A stretch of DNA of 17,016 nucleotides, taken from positions 1-17,016 of the forward strand of contig JAITCV010000038.1 of assembly GCA_031282905.1 (NCBI GenBank), in the 5' to 3' direction. Source of the DNA: Azoarcus sp. (GTDB lineage: Bacteria; Pseudomonadota; Gammaproteobacteria; Burkholderiales; Rhodocyclaceae). Shown here one piece after another: positions 6,546 to 14,294 of the stretch (its first letter is position 1; each line of letters starts with the position of its first letter). A program made the position numbers and the translations under genes. The notes under the pieces were generated by a model, which saw only the letters and a list, made by a program, of their open reading frames with translations, was not told the DNA's origin and searched no databases.

Positions 6546-9500
6546 GCCCGCCATGACAGATCAAGCCTCCACTGCCGAAGCGGGCGTGTCCGGCGCGTCG
6601 ACCGTGACCACGGCGATGACCATGCCACGCTTTGTTCATCTTCGCCTCCACACCGAATATTCGATCACCGACGGCATCGTCCGCATCGACCAGGTTGTCG
6701 CCGAGGCCATCGCCGACCAGATGCCCGCGCTGGGGATTGCCGATCTCGCCAATCTCTTTGGCATGGTCAAGTTCTACACGAGCGCGCGGGAAAATGGCTT
6801 GAAGCCCATCATTGGCGCAGATGCGTGGATCGCGGGCGCGGAGGGGCACGATCCGTGCAGGGTGTTGCTGATCTGCCGTGACCGCAAGGGCTATGGCCAG
6901 CTTTGCGCATTGTTGTCCCGCGCTCATCTGGAGAACAAATCGCATGGCCACGCGCTGATCGACCGGGCATGGTTCGAGGGCGGCGCGGCCAGTGGTCTGT
7001 TGTGCCTCTCCGGCGCGCTCACGGGCGATGTCGGCCAGGCGCTGCTCAATGGCAACCCGGTGCTGGCCGAACGGTTGGCGCGGACATGGGCGCGGCTTTT
7101 CCCCGGCGCGTATTACATCGAATTGCAGCGCGCGGGACACCCCGGTGCGGAAACGTATGTGCGACAGGCGACGCTGCTGGCCGGACGGCTCGGCTTGCCG
7201 GTGGTCGCCACCCATCCGGTGCAGTTCCTGCGGCGCGAAGATTTCGAGGCCCACGAGGCGCGGGTGTGCATCGCCGCAGGTTATGTGCTGGCCGACCGCC
7301 GTCGCCCGCGCGGATTTACTCCCGAGCAATATTTCAAGCGCCAGGAAGAGATGTGCGCGCTTTTTGCCGACATTCCCGAGGCGCTGGAAAACACGGTCGA
7401 GATTGCCCGCCGCTGTTCGCTGACCGTGCAGTTGGGCAAGAGTTTCCTGCCGCTTTTCCCGACACCGGCAGGGGTAAGTCTTGACGATCATCTCGCCCGG
7501 GAGGCGCGCAAGGGGCTGGAGGTGCGCCTCGCCCAGCTTTATCCGGACGAGGCGGAGCGCGAACGGCAACGGCCCCGGTACGCGGAACGGCTCCAGTTCG
7601 AAATCGACACCATCATCCAGATGGGCTTTCCCGGCTACTTCCTGATCGTGGCCGATTTCATCCAGTGGGCCAAGGATAACGGCGTGCCGGTGGGGCCGGG
7701 GCGCGGCTCGGGGGCCGGGTCGCTGGTCGCCTACAGCTTGCGCATCACCGATCTCGATCCGCTCGAATACGCCTTGCTGTTCGAGCGTTTTCTCAACCCG
7801 GAGCGGGTATCCATGCCCGACTTCGACATCGACTTCTGCCAGGACAACCGCTACCGCGTCATCGAATACGTGCGTTCGCGCTACGGCAAGGATGCGGTAA
7901 GCCAGATTGCTACTTTCGGCACCATGGCCTCCAAGGCCGTGGTGCGCGATGTAGGGCGCGTGCTCGATCTGCCCTACGGTTTGTGCGACCGGCTCTCCAA
8001 GCTGATTCCGCTCGAAGGCCCCAAGCCGGTGTCGCTCGCCAAGGCTTACGAAATGGAGCCGCAGATCGGCGAGATGATGCGGGACGGCAACGATGGCGAA
8101 TCCATCCAGAAACTGTGGAGCCTGGCCACGCCGCTCGAAGGGCTGGCGCGCAACGTGGGCATGCACGCGGGCGGGGTGTTGATCGCGCCGGGCAAGCTCA
8201 CCGATTTCTGTCCGCTCTATATTGCCGACGGTGACGACGCCACGCCGGTATCCCAGTTCGACAAGGACGATGTGGAGGCCGTGGGGCTGGTGAAGTTCGA
8301 CTTCCTTGGCCTGAGGAACCTCACCATCATCGAGCTGGCGCTGGATTACGTCGAACGCCTCGAAGGCAGCCGCCCCGATTTGATGAGCCTGGGCTTCCGC
8401 GACCCGGCGGCCTACCGGATACTCAAGGAAGCCAACACCACGGCGATCTTCCAGGTCGAATCGGACGGCATGAAGAAGCTGCTCAGGAAGCTTGCCCCCG
8501 ATCGTTTCGAGGACATCATCGCCGTGCTCGCGCTCTACCGGCCGGGGCCGCTTGGCTCGGGCATGGTCGACGATTTCGTCCTGCGCAAGAAAGGCCAGCA
8601 GGCGATCGACTATTTCCACCCCGATCTCAAAGCCTGCCTGGAGCCGACCTACGGCGTCATCGTGTATCAGGAACAGGTGATGCAGATCTCGCAGATCATC
8701 GGCGGTTATACCCTGGGCGGGGCCGACATGCTGCGGCGGGCGATGGGCAAGAAAAAGCCCGAGGAGATGGCCAAGCATCGCGGCATCATCGCCGAGGGCG
8801 CGCGGAAAAAGGGTTACGATCCGGCATTGGCCGAACGGCTGTTCGACCTGATGACCAAGTTCGCGGAATACGGTTTCAACAAGTCGCACACCGCCGCCTA
8901 CGCGGTCGTGACCTATCACACCGCGTGGCTCAAGGCGCACCATTGCGCGGCGTTCATGGCCGCCACCTTGTCGTCCGACCTCGACAATACCGATGCCATC
9001 AAGGTTTTTTTCGAGGACGCCGTCTCCAGCACGAACGGCCTTGCCGTGCTGCCGCCCGACATCAACGCTTCCGACTACCGTTTCGTGCCGGTCGACCGCA
9101 AAACCCTCCGTTATGGTCTCGGCGCGATCAAAGGGGTGGGCGAACCCGCCGTGCGGGCCCTGCTTGCCGCGCGCGACAAGGGCGGGCCATTCCGCGATCT
9201 GTTTGATTTCTGCGAGCGCATCGACCGCCGCCAGGTCAACCGACGGGTGATCGAAGCCCTGATCCGCGCCGGCGCCATGGATAGGCTCGCCGGCCATGCC
9301 GGGCGCGACCGCGCCCAGGTGCTGGCCACCGTCGCCCTGGCGATGGAAGCCGCCGAACAGCACGCGGCCAACGCCATGCAGGGCGGGCTTTTCGACCTGA
9401 TTCCGGAAGCGGCGGGCGCGGCGGTCGAATTCGTCACGGCGCGCCCGTGGAGCGAACGCGAACGGCTCAAGGAAGAAAAGCTTGCCATCGGGTTTTTCCT

Positions 9501-10095
9501 CTCCGGCCATCCGTTCAACGCGTTCAAGGACGAGGTGCGCCGCTTCGTCCGGCGACCTCTCTCGCACCTGAGCACTTCGCGCGACCCGGTGACGCTGGCG
9601 GGCGTGGTGATGGAAGTGCGCACCAAGGTCGGCGCGCGCGGCAAGATGGCTTTCGTCACGCTCGACGACGGCACCCAACCGCGCGAGGTGACGGTCTATA
9701 GCGAAGTGCTCGACACACAACGCGACAAAATCGTCGTCGATGATGTGCTGGTGATCGAAGGCAAGGCCAGCGACGACGGATTTTCGGGCGGCATGCGCAT
9801 CGTCGCCGAGCGCCTGCTGACGCTGGGCGAAGCGCGCGCCCGTTTCGCCCGCGCCCTGAACCTGCGGATCGAGACGGGTCTGCCCGAAGGCGCGCGCAAC
9901 GTGATCGACCGCTTGACCACCCTGCTCACGCCTTTCCGCGACGGCGGCTGTCCGGTAAGGGTGTACTACAGCAATGCCCAGGCCGAAGGCGAACTGTCAT
10001 TGGGTACAGCGTGGAAAATCCGTCCTGAGGACGCGCTGCTGGAAGAATTGCGCGCCTGGCTGCCGGCGGGCGCGCTGGAGATGGTGTATCCATGA
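6544..10095 (+). CDS. dnaE: DNA polymerase III alpha subunit (DnaE)
   Basis: This is the replicative DNA polymerase catalytic subunit, 1183 residues from this start. An N-terminal PHP domain begins at PRFVHLRLHTEYSITDG (about 28). The C-family polymerase core follows, with metal-binding aspartates in MPDFDIDF (D426, D428) and in VKFDFLGL (D586), corresponding to E. coli D401, D403 and D555. Later motifs are YRPGPLGSGMVDDF, TLGGADMLRRAMGKKKPEEM and YGFNKSHTAAYA. A beta-clamp-binding motif QGGLF is at 946-950, and an OB fold (LAGVVMEVRTKVGARGKMAF) starts near 1013. The start is uncertain: ATGs at 6544, 6553, 6616 and 6622 are all in frame. The family N-terminus and the -10-like TAAAAT at 6540-6545 favour 6616 or 6622, because residues 1-24 are low-complexity Ala/Ser/Thr. 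AGGT before 6544 supports the longest form weakly. Confidence 0.97.
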   Translation: MPAMTDQASTAEAGVSGASTVTTAMTMPRFVHLRLHTEYSITDGIVRIDQVVAEAIADQMPALGIADLANLFGMVKFYTSARENGLKPIIGADAWIAGAEGHDPCRVLLICRDRKGYGQLCALLSRAHLENKSHGHALIDRAWFEGGAASGLLCLSGALTGDVGQALLNGNPVLAERLARTWARLFPGAYYIELQRAGHPGAETYVRQATLLAGRLGLPVVATHPVQFLRREDFEAHEARVCIAAGYVLADRRRPRGFTPEQYFKRQEEMCALFADIPEALENTVEIARRCSLTVQLGKSFLPLFPTPAGVSLDDHLAREARKGLEVRLAQLYPDEAERERQRPRYAERLQFEIDTIIQMGFPGYFLIVADFIQWAKDNGVPVGPGRGSGAGSLVAYSLRITDLDPLEYALLFERFLNPERVSMPDFDIDFCQDNRYRVIEYVRSRYGKDAVSQIATFGTMASKAVVRDVGRVLDLPYGLCDRLSKLIPLEGPKPVSLAKAYEMEPQIGEMMRDGNDGESIQKLWSLATPLEGLARNVGMHAGGVLIAPGKLTDFCPLYIADGDDATPVSQFDKDDVEAVGLVKFDFLGLRNLTIIELALDYVERLEGSRPDLMSLGFRDPAAYRILKEANTTAIFQVESDGMKKLLRKLAPDRFEDIIAVLALYRPGPLGSGMVDDFVLRKKGQQAIDYFHPDLKACLEPTYGVIVYQEQVMQISQIIGGYTLGGADMLRRAMGKKKPEEMAKHRGIIAEGARKKGYDPALAERLFDLMTKFAEYGFNKSHTAAYAVVTYHTAWLKAHHCAAFMAATLSSDLDNTDAIKVFFEDAVSSTNGLAVLPPDINASDYRFVPVDRKTLRYGLGAIKGVGEPAVRALLAARDKGGPFRDLFDFCERIDRRQVNRRVIEALIRAGAMDRLAGHAGRDRAQVLATVALAMEAAEQHAANAMQGGLFDLIPEAAGAAVEFVTARPWSERERLKEEKLAIGFFLSGHPFNAFKDEVRRFVRRPLSHLSTSRDPVTLAGVVMEVRTKVGARGKMAFVTLDDGTQPREVTVYSEVLDTQRDKIVVDDVLVIEGKASDDGFSGGMRIVAERLLTLGEARARFARALNLRIETGLPEGARNVIDRLTTLLTPFRDGGCPVRVYYSNAQAEGELSLGTAWKIRPEDALLEELRAWLPAGALEMVYP

Positions 10096-10160
10096 ACTAC
10101 TTTCCATCCGCAATGCCATGACGGGCGCGATGGCTCGCCGCCTTCCTCGCGGGAATGGCC

Positions 10161-10251
10161 CGGTTCATCCCCCGCTCGCGCGGGGAACACTGCCGGAAAT
10201 GAAGACGGGAAAAACCGTCATCAGCTTCATCCCCGCCCACGCGGGGAACGC
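10161..10251 (-). CRISPR. Minimal degenerate type I-E-like CRISPR: two repeats, one spacer
   Basis: Repeat 1 (10161-10190), read on the minus strand, is GTGTTCCCCGCGCGAGCGGG then GGATGAACCG. This is the familiar type I-E repeat (E. coli form GTTCCCCGCGCC...GGGGATAAACCG) with one extra base in the right arm. Repeat 2 (10223-10251) reads GCGTTCCCCGCGTGGGCGGG then GATGAAGCT and is more diverged at its ends. The 32-base spacer between them (10191-10222) has exactly the length used by type I-E systems. Both repeats keep the CCCCGC/GCGGGG hairpin arms. Repeat 2 overlaps the yhbY 3' end and supplies its stop codon. No cas genes or leader are adjacent. The spacer contains its own dyad (GACGG/CCGTC). 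It is probably a relic or orphan array; two copies cannot prove activity. Confidence 0.65.
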
Positions 10252-10652
10252 CGACGCTCCTGTCCGGCGCGGACGAGCGCGGCGCGACGCGCGGCGGCGG
10301 CGAAGGCGGCTGCCGATTTCGCGGTCGCGGCTCTGGGCGCGGGTTTGGCGGCGGGTCTGTTCTTGTCTTGCTCTTCGCGGCGTGGCCGCCAGACGATCAG
10401 GATGTTGCCGATGTGCTGTACCGGGGCGGTGTCGAGGGCGGCGCAGATTTCCGTCATCAGTTCGTCGCGCCGCGCGCGTTCGGCGCCCTGGATGCGGATC
10501 TTGATCAACTCGTGCGCTTGCAGCGCGCGCGCCAATTCGGCGATGACACCCAGGGAGAGGCCGTTCCCGGCGATGGTGACAACAGGATGGAGACCGTGAG
10601 CACGAGCGCGCAGGTCGCGGCGCTCGCTGGGGCTGAGTTCGATCATGGACAT
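10227..10652 (-). CDS. yhbY: YhbY-family CRM-domain RNA-binding protein (50S assembly)
   Basis: The 141-residue product starts with a CRM/YhbY domain (about 5-95): ELSPSERRDLRARAHGLHPV, VTIAGNGLSLGVIAELARAL and HELIKIRIQG, ending IGNILIVWRPRRE. E. coli YhbY (97 residues) has KPVVLLGSNGLTEGVLAEIE and HELIKVKI at the same places and associates with pre-50S ribosomal subunits. The extra 45 residues are a basic Ala/Arg/Lys/Pro tail, common in beta-proteobacterial versions, probably disordered and RNA-binding. The last codons (RSPRGRG and stop) lie inside a CRISPR-like repeat, so the native C-terminus may have been replaced. Two starts are possible, ATG 10652 and ATG 10646; neither has a strong ribosome site. 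The gene is divergent from rlmE across 35 bases, the usual arrangement in this group. Confidence 0.9.
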   Translation of the reverse strand: MSMIELSPSERRDLRARAHGLHPVVTIAGNGLSLGVIAELARALQAHELIKIRIQGAERARRDELMTEICAALDTAPVQHIGNILIVWRPRREEQDKNRPAAKPAPRAATAKSAAAFAAAARRAALVRAGQERRRSPRGRG

Positions 10653-10687
10653 TTGACTTGCTTCGATGGGGGCGGGATTCTACTCCG

Positions 10688-11326
10688 ATGAAACCAGGCA
10701 AAACCAGCAAGACATGGATGCGCGAGCATCTCAATGACCCCTATGTGCAACGCGCCAAGGCCGAAGGCTACCGCGCGCGGGCGGCGTATAAATTGATGGA
10801 AATCGACGAGCGTGACCATTTGTTGCGCCCTGGCGCGGTGGTGGTGGATCTCGGCGCCGCGCCTGGTTCGTGGTGCCAGGTCGCGGCGGCTCGCTGCAAT
10901 CATGGCCGTGGCGACGGGGGACGGACGAGTGTGTTCGCGCTCGATCTGTTGCCGGTCGAGCCCATTGTCGGCGTGGATTTTCTCCAGGGTGATTTTTCCG
11001 ACGCCGCGGTGCTGGCCGAGTTCGAACGGCGGCTGGACGGGCACGCGGTCGATGTCGTGCTCTCGGACATGGCCCCCAATATCTCCGGGGTGACGACCGT
11101 GGATCAGGCGCGTTCCATCATGCTCTGCGAACTCGCGCTGGATTTTGCTGTCCACCATCTTCGTTGCGGCGGGCATTTCCTGGTCAAGGTTTTCCAGGGC
11201 GAGGGCTTCATGGAATTCCGCCATGAGATGGAACGCCAGTTCCAGGGGGTGCGGGTGAGGAAGCCCAAGGCGTCGCGCGATCGCAGCGCCGAAGTGTATT
11301 TGCTGGGGCAGGCGTCGAGCCGATGA
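10688..11326 (+). CDS. rlmE: 23S rRNA (uridine-2'-O-)-methyltransferase RlmE (FtsJ/RrmJ)
   Basis: The 212-residue product is near the 209 of E. coli RlmE, which methylates the 2'-O of U2552 in 23S rRNA using S-adenosylmethionine. The SAM-binding motif VVVDLGAAPGSW, then LLPVEPIVGVDFLQGDF, SDMAPNISG and FLVKVFQGEGF are all present. The K-D-K-E catalytic tetrad is seen as K35, D127, K167 and E202 (E. coli K38, D124, K164, E199). The start at 10688 gives the family N-terminus (MKPGKTSKTWMREHLNDPYV); an upstream in-frame ATG at 10658 would add an unconserved stretch. An insertion of a few residues after the SAM motif (CNHGRGDGGRTS) is slightly longer than in E. coli. ftsH follows after 101 bases with its own promoter; rlmE-ftsH linkage is ancient and conserved. 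Confidence 0.96.
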   Translation: MKPGKTSKTWMREHLNDPYVQRAKAEGYRARAAYKLMEIDERDHLLRPGAVVVDLGAAPGSWCQVAAARCNHGRGDGGRTSVFALDLLPVEPIVGVDFLQGDFSDAAVLAEFERRLDGHAVDVVLSDMAPNISGVTTVDQARSIMLCELALDFAVHHLRCGGHFLVKVFQGEGFMEFRHEMERQFQGVRVRKPKASRDRSAEVYLLGQASSR

Positions 11327-11350
11327 AACAAAGTAATCTGCGCGATTGGT

Positions 11351-11379
11351 TTGCCGGGCGGAGGCTTCGCCTCTAGAAT
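11351..11379 (+). promoter_or_regulatory. Sigma-70-type promoter of ftsH
   Basis: TTGCCG (11351-11356), an exact 17-base spacer and TAGAAT (11374-11379) match the sigma-70 consensus at four and five of six positions. The spacer contains a GAGGC-TTC-GCCTC dyad (11361-11373). Transcription would start near 11386, giving a leader of about 40 bases with a small hairpin CCGCC-ATC-GGCGG (11400-11412) just before the ribosome site GAGGT (11416-11420). I see no sigma-32-type promoter here, although ftsH is a sigma-32 target in E. coli. Confidence 0.6.
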
Positions 11380-11427
11380 TGATCCTTCACGCTATGTGTC
11401 CGCCATCGGCGGTTCGAGGTAAAGGCT

Positions 11428-13338
11428 TTGAACAATCTTCTGAAGAATCTTGTAATTTGGCTGGTGTTGGGGGCCGCGCTGCTGACCGTGTTCAAGCAGT
11501 TCGGCGAGCAGCAGGCCACGTCCAATATCATGGAATATTCCAAATTCATGGAAGAAGCCAAGTCCGGACGAATCTCCAAGGTCACGATCGACAACGAGAA
11601 TGCCCGTGTGCTGCGGGTGCAGACCCAGGATGGGCGGCCGGTCACGGTCTACGCCCCGGGATTGTGGGACATCTGGATGGTGAGCGACCTGATGCGCTAT
11701 GGCGTCACGGTGGCCGCGACCAAGCCGGACGAAGGACAATCCACGCTCACCAGTATCCTTGTATCATGGTTTCCGATGCTGCTCCTGATCGGCGTGTGGA
11801 TTTTCTTCATGCGCCAGATGCAGGGCGGCGGCAAGGGCGGAGCGTTTTCCTTCGGCAAGAGCAAGGCCAGGATGATCGACGAGAGCGCCAACGCGATTAC
11901 CTTCGCCGATGTCGCGGGCTGCGACGAAGCCAAGGAAGAAGTCTCCGAACTGGTCGAATTTCTGCGCGATCCCGCCAAGTTCCAGAAACTGGGCGGGCGC
12001 ATTCCCAAGGGCGTGCTGATGGTCGGCTCGCCCGGCACCGGCAAGACCCTGCTCGCCAAGGCGATCGCTGGCGAGGCCAAGGTGCCTTTCTTCAGCATTT
12101 CCGGCTCCGACTTCGTCGAGATGTTCGTCGGCGTGGGCGCGGCGCGGGTGCGCGACATGTTCGAACAAGCGAAGAAGCATGCGCCTTGCATCATCTTCAT
12201 CGATGAAATCGACGCCGTGGGCCGTCAGCGCGGCGCGGGTATGGGCGGCGGCAACGACGAACGCGAGCAGACGCTCAATCAGTTGCTGGTCGAAATGGAT
12301 GGTTTCGAGGGCCAGACCGGCGTCATCGTCATCGCCGCCACCAACCGCCCCGACGTGCTCGATCCAGCCTTGCTGCGCCCCGGGCGTTTCGACCGCCAGG
12401 TGGTCGTGGCCTTGCCTGACATCCGCGGCCGCGAGCAAATCCTCAAGGTGCACATGCGCAAGGTGCCGATCGCCCCCGATGTCGATCCCCAAGTGCTGGC
12501 GCGAGGCACGCCCGGCTTTGCCGGCGCCGATCTCGCCAATCTGGTCAATGAAGCGGCGCTGTTTGCCGCCCGCGGCAACAAGCGGCTCGTCGATATGGAC
12601 GATTTCGAGCGTGCCAAGGACAAGATCATGATGGGCGCCGAGCGGCGCTCGATGGTCATGGACGAGGAGGAACGCAGGAATACCGCCTACCACGAATCCG
12701 GTCACGCGGTGGTTGCCAAGTTGCTGCCCAAGTCCGATTCCGTACACAAGGTCACGATCATCCCGCGCGGCCGCGCCTTGGGCGTGACCAACCTGCTGCC
12801 GGAAAAAGATCGTTGGTGCGAAGAGCGGGATTACCTGCTGGCGTGCATCGCGATGATGTTCGGCGGCCGCGTCGCCGAAGAACTGTTCATGAACCAGATG
12901 ACGAACGGTGCGACGAGCGATATCCAGCGCGCCACGGAACTGGCGCGGCGCATGGTGACGCAATGGGGCATGTCCGACTTGCTCGGCCCCATGGTCTATG
13001 GCGATGAGGAAGGCGAAATTTTCCTGGGCCGCCAGGTGACGACGCACCGCAACGTTTCGGAAGCGACGATGCAGAAAGTCGATGCCGAGGTGCGCCGCAT
13101 CGTCGACGAACAATATGCACTGGCGCGGCGGCTTCTGGAAGAAAACCGCGACAAGGTCGAAGCGATGACCGCGGCCCTGCTCGAATGGGAGACCATCGAC
13201 GCCGACCAGGTCAACGACATCATGGAAGGGCGTCCGCCGCGTCCGCCCAAACCCACGCCCGAACCGCAACCGCATACGGACGATGCCGCGCCATCCGGCG
13301 GCGGCGCGGCGCCGAACGCGCCCGCGCCCGCCGCCTGA
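11428..13338 (+). CDS. ftsH: ATP-dependent zinc metalloprotease FtsH
   Basis: The 636-residue inner-membrane AAA+ protease degrades misassembled membrane proteins and, in E. coli, RpoH and LpxC. Two transmembrane helices flank a periplasmic domain (NLVIWLVLGAALLTVF at 7-22; WFPMLLLIGVWIFFM near 112-126). The AAA+ module has Walker A GSPGTGKT (200-207, Ser where Pro is usual), Walker B IIFIDE (D259, E260), pore motif MFVG (232-235) and second region of homology RPDVLDPALLRPGRFDRQ. The zinc site is HESGH (422-426) with D498 as third ligand. The Pro/Ala-rich C-terminal tail is disordered. The start codon is TTG: the first in-frame ATG would remove the first membrane helix, and GAGGT (11416-11420) is 7 bases upstream of the TTG. 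It has its own promoter and is followed by a strong terminator. Confidence 0.98.
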   Translation: MNNLLKNLVIWLVLGAALLTVFKQFGEQQATSNIMEYSKFMEEAKSGRISKVTIDNENARVLRVQTQDGRPVTVYAPGLWDIWMVSDLMRYGVTVAATKPDEGQSTLTSILVSWFPMLLLIGVWIFFMRQMQGGGKGGAFSFGKSKARMIDESANAITFADVAGCDEAKEEVSELVEFLRDPAKFQKLGGRIPKGVLMVGSPGTGKTLLAKAIAGEAKVPFFSISGSDFVEMFVGVGAARVRDMFEQAKKHAPCIIFIDEIDAVGRQRGAGMGGGNDEREQTLNQLLVEMDGFEGQTGVIVIAATNRPDVLDPALLRPGRFDRQVVVALPDIRGREQILKVHMRKVPIAPDVDPQVLARGTPGFAGADLANLVNEAALFAARGNKRLVDMDDFERAKDKIMMGAERRSMVMDEEERRNTAYHESGHAVVAKLLPKSDSVHKVTIIPRGRALGVTNLLPEKDRWCEERDYLLACIAMMFGGRVAEELFMNQMTNGATSDIQRATELARRMVTQWGMSDLLGPMVYGDEEGEIFLGRQVTTHRNVSEATMQKVDAEVRRIVDEQYALARRLLEENRDKVEAMTAALLEWETIDADQVNDIMEGRPPRPPKPTPEPQPHTDDAAPSGGGAAPNAPAPAA

Positions 13339-13359
13339 GGCATTCCTTCCCCTGTTTCC

Positions 13360-13391
13360 GGGGCCGGTACTTTGCCGGCCCTTTTCTATTT
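13360..13391 (+). terminator. Rho-independent terminator after ftsH
   Basis: GGGCCGG (13361-13367) pairs perfectly with CCGGCCC (13375-13381) across a 7-base loop, extendable by one G-T pair, and is followed by TTTTCTATTT. It lies 22 bases after the ftsH stop and about 30 before folP, so folP-glmM must be read by leakage or from a promoter within this short gap. Confidence 0.85.
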
Positions 13392-13421
13392 CCCTTCCGG
13401 TTTTACCGATGGAGAATGCCG

Positions 13422-14252
13422 ATGTCCCGTCTTGCCTGTGGCCGTTTCGAACTGGATCTGTCCATTCCCCGCATCATGGCGATCATCAATCTGACCGATG
13501 ACTCATTTTCCGGCGACGGTCTGAAAGGAAATACCGCCGCGGCGTTGCAACGCGCGGAACAAGCGCTGGAAGAAGGCGCGGAAATTCTCGATCTGGGCGC
13601 CGAATCGACCCGCCCGGGGTGTGACGCCGTGACCGAAGCACAAGAGACCGAACGCATCGTGACCACGGTCGAAGCCCTGCGTCGCCTGGATGTGCCGCTG
13701 TCGGTCGATACGTGCAAGCCCGCGGTGATGCGAGCGGCCTTGGCCGCGGGCGCGGACATGATCAACGACATCAATGGTTTCGGAGCCGCGGGCGCGGTCG
13801 ACGCAATCGCGGATAGCGCTTGCGGGCTATGCGTGATGCACATGCAGGGTGAGCCGCGCACGATGCAGCATGCGCCACACTATGCTGATGTCGTTGACGA
13901 GGTCGTGGACTATCTCGCTGGCCGCCTGCGGGCGCTCGCTGCCGCCGGGGTAGCGCGCGAACGTGTCGTGCTCGATCCCGGTTTCGGCTTCGGCAAGAAC
14001 GTGGCCCACAATTACAGCATACTCAAGCACTTCGCCCGTTTCGCGGTCGACGGACTGCCGGTGCTCGCGGGCCTGTCGCGCAAGTCGATGCTGGGCGCGG
14101 TCACGGGCGCGGCGGTAGACAAGCGCCTCGCCGCCAGCGTGGCCGGCGCCGTACTCGCGGTCGAGCACGGCGCGCGCATCGTGCGGGTACACGATGTCGC
14201 GGCCACCCGCGATGCCTTGCGGGTCTGGCAAGCCTGCGAAGCCGCCGCGTAA
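13422..14252 (+). CDS. folP: Dihydropteroate synthase (FolP)
   Basis: The 276-residue cytoplasmic TIM-barrel enzyme joins p-aminobenzoate to dihydropterin pyrophosphate, the folate step blocked by sulfonamides. Motifs in order: MAIINLTDDSFSGDG (19-33; N23 is the expected metal/pyrophosphate ligand), ILDLGAESTRPG, LSVDTCKP, MINDINGF, VVLDPGFGFGK and LSRKSMLG. The usual first motif is NVTPDSFSDGG; here the Pro is Asp and the downstream DGG is GDG, in the flexible loop where sulfonamide-resistance changes occur in other bacteria. The start at 13422 was chosen because GGAGA (13411-13415) is correctly spaced from it but abuts the alternative ATG at 13416. Only 42 bases separate it from glmM, so they probably form one operon, as in many gamma- and betaproteobacteria. 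Confidence 0.96.
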   Translation: MSRLACGRFELDLSIPRIMAIINLTDDSFSGDGLKGNTAAALQRAEQALEEGAEILDLGAESTRPGCDAVTEAQETERIVTTVEALRRLDVPLSVDTCKPAVMRAALAAGADMINDINGFGAAGAVDAIADSACGLCVMHMQGEPRTMQHAPHYADVVDEVVDYLAGRLRALAAAGVARERVVLDPGFGFGKNVAHNYSILKHFARFAVDGLPVLAGLSRKSMLGAVTGAAVDKRLAASVAGAVLAVEHGARIVRVHDVAATRDALRVWQACEAAA

Positions 14253-14294
14253 AGAAATGAACGGACAATTTCATCGCATGACCGATCGGGGGCA

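Noticed and set aside
6535..9720. A 1061-codon open frame on the minus strand opposite dnaE
   Set aside because: It is the antisense shadow of a GC-rich gene with strong third-position bias. The translation is His/Gly/Arg-rich without domains, and dnaE is unambiguous on the other strand.
10096..10652. Possible cas genes beside the I-E-like repeats
   Set aside because: Only dnaE and yhbY flank the repeats; no frame resembles Cas1, Cas2, Cas3 or Cascade subunits.
11764..13275. A 503-codon open frame on the minus strand opposite ftsH
   Set aside because: Same shadow effect. The peptide is rich in His, Asp and Ala with no recognisable motif, and FtsH fills the plus strand.
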